DNA from: Bacillota bacterium
GTDB lineage: Bacteria > Bacillota > Clostridia > Christensenellales > Aristaeellaceae
Length of the DNA stretch: 18,315 nucleotides
Direction of reading: 5' to 3'
NCBI GenBank assembly: GCA_023402355.1
Contig: JAEXCG010000127.1
Location: 1-18,315, forward strand
The notes under the pieces are model-generated. The model had not been told where the DNA came from. It did no database searches and was given only the letters and a program-made list of their open reading frames with translations. The translations under genes and the position numbers were made by a program. Shown here in pieces: positions 14,576 through 18,315 of the stretch. Numbering within the stretch: the first letter of the stretch is position 1; each line of letters begins with the position of its first letter.

Positions 14576-15479
14576 CGTAGTTCACCCACTTCTTTTGCAG
14601 CGTGAATTGCACGCCCGTGATGACGAAGATGACCGCGAAGAGAATCCAGGCATAGGCCGAAGCCTCGCCCATGCGGAAGTACGTAAACGCGAGGTCGTAA
14701 ATCTGCATGACGATCGTGCGCGTCGCGTGCCCCGGGCCGCCCTCCGTCATGACGTAGGCCGCGTCGAAGAGCTGGAAGAAGCTGATGAAGTGCATGACCA
14801 GCAGGTAAAACAGCGTGGGGGTCAGCATGGGCACGGTGATCTTTGAAAAGCATTGCAGCTTGTTCGCGCCGTCGATGGTCGCCGCCTCGTAGTACGTCTC
14901 GTCGATCGACTTGAGGCCCGCGGAGAGGATGATCATGTCGTAGCCCATGTTCTGCCACACGGACATGATCGCCACCGAGGTCATCGCCCATTTGCGCGTG
15001 GAAATCCAGCCGATGGGCTCAACGCCGAAGACCGCGAGCACGTTGTTGATGAAGCCGTAGTTTTTGTCGTACAGCCAGCACCAGACCACGCACACGGCGA
15101 TGGTCGTGGTGATGTTGGGCAGGAAGAAGGCCGTCCGGTACAGGGCCGTGCCGCGAATCTTGGCGTTCAGCGCGACCGCGAGCAGCAGGCCGCAGAGGAT
15201 CGAGCCGGGGATGGCGATGGCGATGTACTTGAGCGTGTTGCCCCACACCGTGCCGAGCATCTTGCCGGTGAAGACCGTGACGTAGTTTTGCAGGCCGATC
15301 CACTCGAACGGCGTCATCATGTTCCAGGACGTGAAGCTGATGAACATGGAGAAAAAGACGGGCATGATGGAAAAGCACAGGATCCCGACGACGATCGGCG
15401 AAACCATCAGGTAGCCCATGCGCTCGTTCTGTTGGCGGAGCGTCCGCACTTTCCTGGGGCGGCGTAAGGCCGTGTTCAT
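14568..15479 (-). CDS. Carbohydrate ABC transporter permease, MalF/UgpA type, 303 aa
   Basis: This is the first gene of the importer operon and the first membrane subunit. A basic cytoplasmic N-terminus (RRPRKVRTLRQQNERMGYLM) leads into helix 1 (about residues 22-45). Five more helices follow, with the ATPase-contact loop YEAATIDGANKLQCFSKITV around 195-215. MTEGGPGHATRTIVMQIYDLAF near the end is typical of UgpA/LacF-like permeases. GGAGGGG lies 7 bases before the ATG. No ATPase gene is found in this operon; a shared MsmX-type ATPase elsewhere in the genome is the normal solution in Bacillota, which is inference here. Confidence 0.95.
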   Translation of the reverse strand: MNTALRRPRKVRTLRQQNERMGYLMVSPIVVGILCFSIMPVFFSMFISFTSWNMMTPFEWIGLQNYVTVFTGKMLGTVWGNTLKYIAIAIPGSILCGLLLAVALNAKIRGTALYRTAFFLPNITTTIAVCVVWCWLYDKNYGFINNVLAVFGVEPIGWISTRKWAMTSVAIMSVWQNMGYDMIILSAGLKSIDETYYEAATIDGANKLQCFSKITVPMLTPTLFYLLVMHFISFFQLFDAAYVMTEGGPGHATRTIVMQIYDLAFTYFRMGEASAYAWILFAVIFVITGVQFTLQKKWVNYDA

Positions 15480-15509
15480 GTTTTTCCCCTCCTGCTGTGT
15501 GTTGTCGTG

Positions 15510-15538
15510 ATCATAGCATGAAAAAACTGTGCTAAGTG
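15510..15538 (-). promoter_or_regulatory. Promoter of the sugar importer operon (TGC-TATGAT)
   Basis: On the minus strand TATGAT (15515-15510) is preceded by TGC, an extended -10; the -35 (CACTTA at 15538-15533, 17-base spacer) is poor. A poor -35 suits a promoter that needs an activator, such as the divergent AraC-type regulator. The dyad TAGCA-N11-TGCTA (15514-15534) lies over the upstream edge of the -10. Confidence 0.55.
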
Positions 15539-15590
15539 CCGGAAAAATGAATCAAAAAAGAGACGATATTATCATGAGCTCTCCGGGACG

Positions 15591-15620
15591 TTGATGGTTT
15601 TTGGACGATTATGCTATAAT
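15591..15620 (+). promoter_or_regulatory. Promoter of the response regulator/kinase operon
   Basis: TTGATG (15591-15596) and a consensus TATAAT (15615-15620) are 18 bases apart, with TGC directly before the -10. The transcript would begin near 15627, about 60 bases upstream of the regulator start. Confidence 0.7.
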
Positions 15621-15686
15621 TGCAGAAGGAAAGATGGGGCAATACGCAAGAAATGTACGCACACGCAGCGGACGGAGGACGGCGCC

Positions 15687-17258
15687 ATGACGGATTTACG
15701 AGCGAAGAGAAGCGGCGGGCAGATACTGGTGGTGGACGACGACAAGCTGATTCGCGGCGACATTACCCACCTGCTTCGCCGGATTCTGGGGGAAAGCGCG
15801 GAGCTTCTGGAGGCCTACGACGGCAGGATGGCGATGCAGAAGCTGGAGGCCTCGCAGGCGGGCATCGTGCTGACCGACATGCGCATGCCGCGCATGGACG
15901 GGCTGGCCCTGATCGAGGCCGCGCGCGGGCGCTGGCCGGACCTGCAGTTCATCGTGCTGAGCAACTACGACGACTTTGACTACGTGAAGCAATCGTTTCA
16001 GCACGGCATCGTGGACTATACGCTCAAGTATCAGATCGACGCGCCGACGCTCGAAAGGCTGATCGAAAGAGCCCGCGAAGCCCTGAACGCCTATTGGCGG
16101 GGGCGGGAATACCTGGAGGGGATGCGCAAGGATACGCTCTACGAGGCGAGCCTTCGCCTGGGCGGCGAAATCGCGCAGTGCCTTGAATCGTCCACGGTTC
16201 CGGCGTTTATGGCGCGGCTACGGCGGCCCGCGCGGATCGTGCGCCTGGACTGCCTGCCGCGCGAGGACGCGCCGGGGGAGTGGCGGCGCCTGGCCGCCGC
16301 GGCCTTTACGGGCCTCTTCGAGTCGGACGGCCGCAGCGAGCTTAGCCCCTTCGTGCTGCCGCGAAAGCCCGGCAAGGAAAAGCTGCGGATGGGCGTCGTC
16401 GCCTCCGCGCAGTTCGTCAACCCCAGCGCCTTTGAGGCGACGCTGCGCGAGCGGGTGGAGCGCTTCTTTCGGGAAGAAAGCGGGGCGGCCTGCATCTGCG
16501 CGGTGGCGCTGGAGCCGCTGGAGCGCTGGGACGGCGCGCTGATGGCCCGCCTCGACGCGGCCGTCGGCCAGATTTTTTACATGCGGGCGAGCGCCTGGGC
16601 CGACCCGGCGCCCTGCACAGGGGGCGTCCCGCAGGCCAGCGAGCTGCACGCGGCGTTCGCCACCGCCCTGCTGGAGGGACGGCGGGAGGACGCGCTGGGG
16701 CTCGTCGGGCAGACCGCGGCGATGCTGCGCAAGAGGCGCCCCGACCCGCACGCGGCGCGCAAGCTGCTCGGCCGGTTCTGGTGGGAGGTGCAGGCGCTCC
16801 TGCCCTCCGAGGAGGAGCAGGCGTCCCACTTGGCGATGCAGCGCCTGGACAGCTACGAACGGCTGCTGCGGGAGGCGGTCAGGAGCCTGCCGATGAAGCC
16901 GCCCGCGCTCGTGACGGAGGGGGAAAGCGCGGTGGGGGAGCTCATCGAAAGCCTGCTTTCCGACCTCTCGACGCCCGTGTCGCTCGACGAGGCGGCGCGG
17001 CGCATCGGCTTTAGCCGGGCGCACTTTTGCCGCCTGTTTCGCCAGGCGACGGGGCAGAGCTACAATAGCTTTATGACCGAAAAGCGCATCGAGCAGGCCT
17101 GCGTCCTGCTCAGGCGGCCCGGAGCGCAGCTGCGCGTGGTCGCGAGCACCGTGGGGTTCAGCGACGTGCGCTACTTCCGCAAGCTCTTTTTTCAGCATAT
17201 GCACATGAACGTCGACGAATGGGTCCGCGAAGCGGCGGGAGGAAAAGATGAGCCTTAA
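15687..17258 (+). CDS. YesN-type response regulator (receiver plus AraC domain), 523 aa
   Basis: This is a transcription activator of the two-component type common beside sugar importers in Bacillota. The start ATG at 15687 has GGAGG (15674-15678) 8 bases upstream; the longer open frame upstream runs through the promoter and is not used. The receiver (about residues 11-135) is intact: acidic cluster D17-D18, phospho-acceptor Asp64 (VLTDMRMPRMDG), Ser92 (LSNYDDF) and Lys114. A long helical middle region of unknown fold (about 140-420) follows. The C-terminal AraC domain (about 428-518) has two helix-turn-helix units, SLDEAARRIGFSRAHFCRLF and RVVASTVGFSDVRYFRKLF. Its end overlaps the kinase start by 11 bases. 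The likely target is the divergent importer operon. Confidence 0.95.
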   Translation: MTDLRAKRSGGQILVVDDDKLIRGDITHLLRRILGESAELLEAYDGRMAMQKLEASQAGIVLTDMRMPRMDGLALIEAARGRWPDLQFIVLSNYDDFDYVKQSFQHGIVDYTLKYQIDAPTLERLIERAREALNAYWRGREYLEGMRKDTLYEASLRLGGEIAQCLESSTVPAFMARLRRPARIVRLDCLPREDAPGEWRRLAAAAFTGLFESDGRSELSPFVLPRKPGKEKLRMGVVASAQFVNPSAFEATLRERVERFFREESGAACICAVALEPLERWDGALMARLDAAVGQIFYMRASAWADPAPCTGGVPQASELHAAFATALLEGRREDALGLVGQTAAMLRKRRPDPHAARKLLGRFWWEVQALLPSEEEQASHLAMQRLDSYERLLREAVRSLPMKPPALVTEGESAVGELIESLLSDLSTPVSLDEAARRIGFSRAHFCRLFRQATGQSYNSFMTEKRIEQACVLLRRPGAQLRVVASTVGFSDVRYFRKLFFQHMHMNVDEWVREAAGGKDEP

Positions 17259-18315
17259 GGTGAAGCTGACGGCGCTGATGCTCGCCCTTTCGATCCTGCC
17301 GGTGCTCTGCTTCGCGGGCATCGCCTACGGCACGATCGGACGAAACGCGACGGAGACGGCCCTGCAGACGAGCTCCGCGCTCTTCGACGGCCAGATGGAC
17401 AGCTACGAACAGAAGGTGTCGCGGCTGTTCAACACGTCGCTGGACATCGTGTCCAGCACGTCGCTGCGCATCCTGTTCAAGTACGTGCGCGACGAGGTGC
17501 TCTTTTCGGACTGCACGAGCTTCAGGCGCAGGCAGATTCTCACGACCTACGCCGATCTTCAGCGCTACATCGACGCGCACCTGGCCGCGTCTAAGGACCT
17601 GCTGGAGGGCATCAGCCTGGTGGTGCTGAACCGGAGCGATTCGGTCATCCACTCGGGCACGGATAAGGCGGCCCCCGGCGCGATTCAAAGCGCCATGGAC
17701 AATCCGGGCACACCGGTGCTCTTTGCGGACGAAGCGATGAACCTGTCGGTCTGCGTCGCCTTTACAGACCTGCCGCTTTCGGAAAGCCTGGGCGCGTGCC
17801 TGCTCAGCCTCAAAGGGGACAGCCTGTTTCGCACCCTGATGCCGGCGGAGCTCACGGCGGGCGAGCAGCTATTCGTGCTGGACGGGGATGGGCAGGTGCT
17901 CTTTCACTCGGACGAGGCGCGGATCGGCACGACGCTCGGGGGCTCCGCGTTCGTAAAGCCCGCGCCGGAGACGGGCTCCGCCTCTTATTTCGCGCCGCTG
18001 GAGGGCGAAAGGTACGTCGTCACCTGCCAGCGCACCGCGTACAACCCCGATTGGACGGTCTATTACGCCATTCCTTACGCCTACTTCCTCACGAGCGGCT
18101 ACAGCATCGCCGGGATGATCACGCCCTTCGCCTTCGGCTGCGCGCTGGCGGCCTTCGCCGTGGCCATCGGATGCTCCGCCTACGTCTACACGCCGATTCG
18201 CCGGCTGACGCGCGAGATTTCCCGCATGGACGAGGCGGGCATCCGCGCGCTGGAGGATCGGAACAACCCGCGCGAGATCGCGCTGCTCGTCCGCTCCTTC
18301 AACGCGCTCATGGGC
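17248..18315 (+). CDS. YesM-type sensor histidine kinase (5' part, cut by window edge)
   Basis: This is the membrane sensor partner of the regulator just upstream. I translated it from the ATG at 17248, which overlaps the regulator stop by 11 bases; GGAGG (17239-17243) lies 4 bases upstream. The frame is open for 356 codons to the right edge. Helix 1 (about residues 7-29) is followed by a large extracytoplasmic Cache-like domain (about 30-280, with GEQLFVLDGDGQVLFHSDE typical of the membrane-proximal half). Helix 2 (about 287-313) leads to the start of a HAMP domain (PIRRLTREISRMDEAG onward). The His-kinase and ATPase domains lie outside the window, so kinase identity rests on this architecture and the neighbour. 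The signal is probably a sugar or a sugar-loaded binding protein. Confidence 0.88.
   Translation, partial: MSLKVKLTALMLALSILPVLCFAGIAYGTIGRNATETALQTSSALFDGQMDSYEQKVSRLFNTSLDIVSSTSLRILFKYVRDEVLFSDCTSFRRRQILTTYADLQRYIDAHLAASKDLLEGISLVVLNRSDSVIHSGTDKAAPGAIQSAMDNPGTPVLFADEAMNLSVCVAFTDLPLSESLGACLLSLKGDSLFRTLMPAELTAGEQLFVLDGDGQVLFHSDEARIGTTLGGSAFVKPAPETGSASYFAPLEGERYVVTCQRTAYNPDWTVYYAIPYAYFLTSGYSIAGMITPFAFGCALAAFAVAIGCSAYVYTPIRRLTREISRMDEAGIRALEDRNNPREIALLVRSFNALMG

Noticed and set aside
12456..14605. Long plus-strand open frames opposite the importer operon
   Set aside because: They are composition-driven mirrors (Val/Arg/Gly/His-rich) of the binding-protein and permease genes, with no ribosome sites or motifs.
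15565..15573. Short palindrome GATATTATC in the importer/regulator gap
   Set aside because: It is only nine bases, and AraC-type regulators usually bind direct repeats; too little to call a site.

Overview
The window looks like chromosome from a high-GC member of the Bacillota, probably a gut-type Clostridia lineage. The support is a short clostridial-style dnaX, a YesN/YesM-type two-component pair next to a sugar ABC transporter that lacks its own ATPase, strong GGAGG ribosome binding sites, and sigma-A-like promoters with TGn extended -10 elements. GC is roughly 65-68% in most genes by eye, lower (about 55-60%) in the 8590-12401 segment. The exact taxon cannot be read from the sequence.

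Layout, left to right. (1) 1-1233, minus: the first 411 codons of dnaX (DNA polymerase III gamma/tau), running off the left edge. (2) 1523-4978, plus: a three-gene MacAB-type efflux operon (membrane-fusion adaptor, ATPase, FtsX/MacB permease), the last two overlapping by ATGA. A bidirectional terminator separates it from (3) a convergent ArsR-type repressor, 5074-5400 minus. (4) 5710-6372, plus: an orphan OmpR/PhoB-type response regulator whose receiver has lost most active-site residues, followed by (5) a family 3 glycoside hydrolase (6493-8547, plus) with its own promoter. (6) 8590-10806, minus: a membrane c-di-GMP phosphodiesterase (Cache, degenerate GGDEF, intact EAL), divergent from (7) a GntR-like regulator with two winged-helix domains (10953-12401, plus). 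(8) 12459-15479, minus: a carbohydrate ABC importer operon in the order permease, permease, substrate-binding protein. (9) 15687-18315, plus: a divergently transcribed YesN-type response regulator and YesM-type sensor kinase, the latter cut by the right edge.

How the parts fit. The right third is a classical sugar-responsive cassette: the kinase/regulator pair probably controls the divergent importer. The cytoplasmic GH3 enzyme would cleave short imported xylo- or arabino-oligosaccharides; its regulator may be the pseudo-receiver protein just upstream, since the 10-mer CCTATAGGCG occurs in front of both promoters. The EAL gene and the double GntR regulator form a self-contained divergent pair with dyads across the EAL promoter, suggesting local control of c-di-GMP breakdown. 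The MacAB-type pump has a clean promoter with a perfect dyad in its spacer.

The most unusual items are the tandem GntR protein (an apparent fused dimer), the receiver that keeps only its phospho-acceptor Asp, the binding protein with a signal peptide but no lipobox cysteine, and the duplicated barrel-sandwich modules in the efflux adaptor. No CRISPR array, insertion sequence, tRNA or rRNA was seen.
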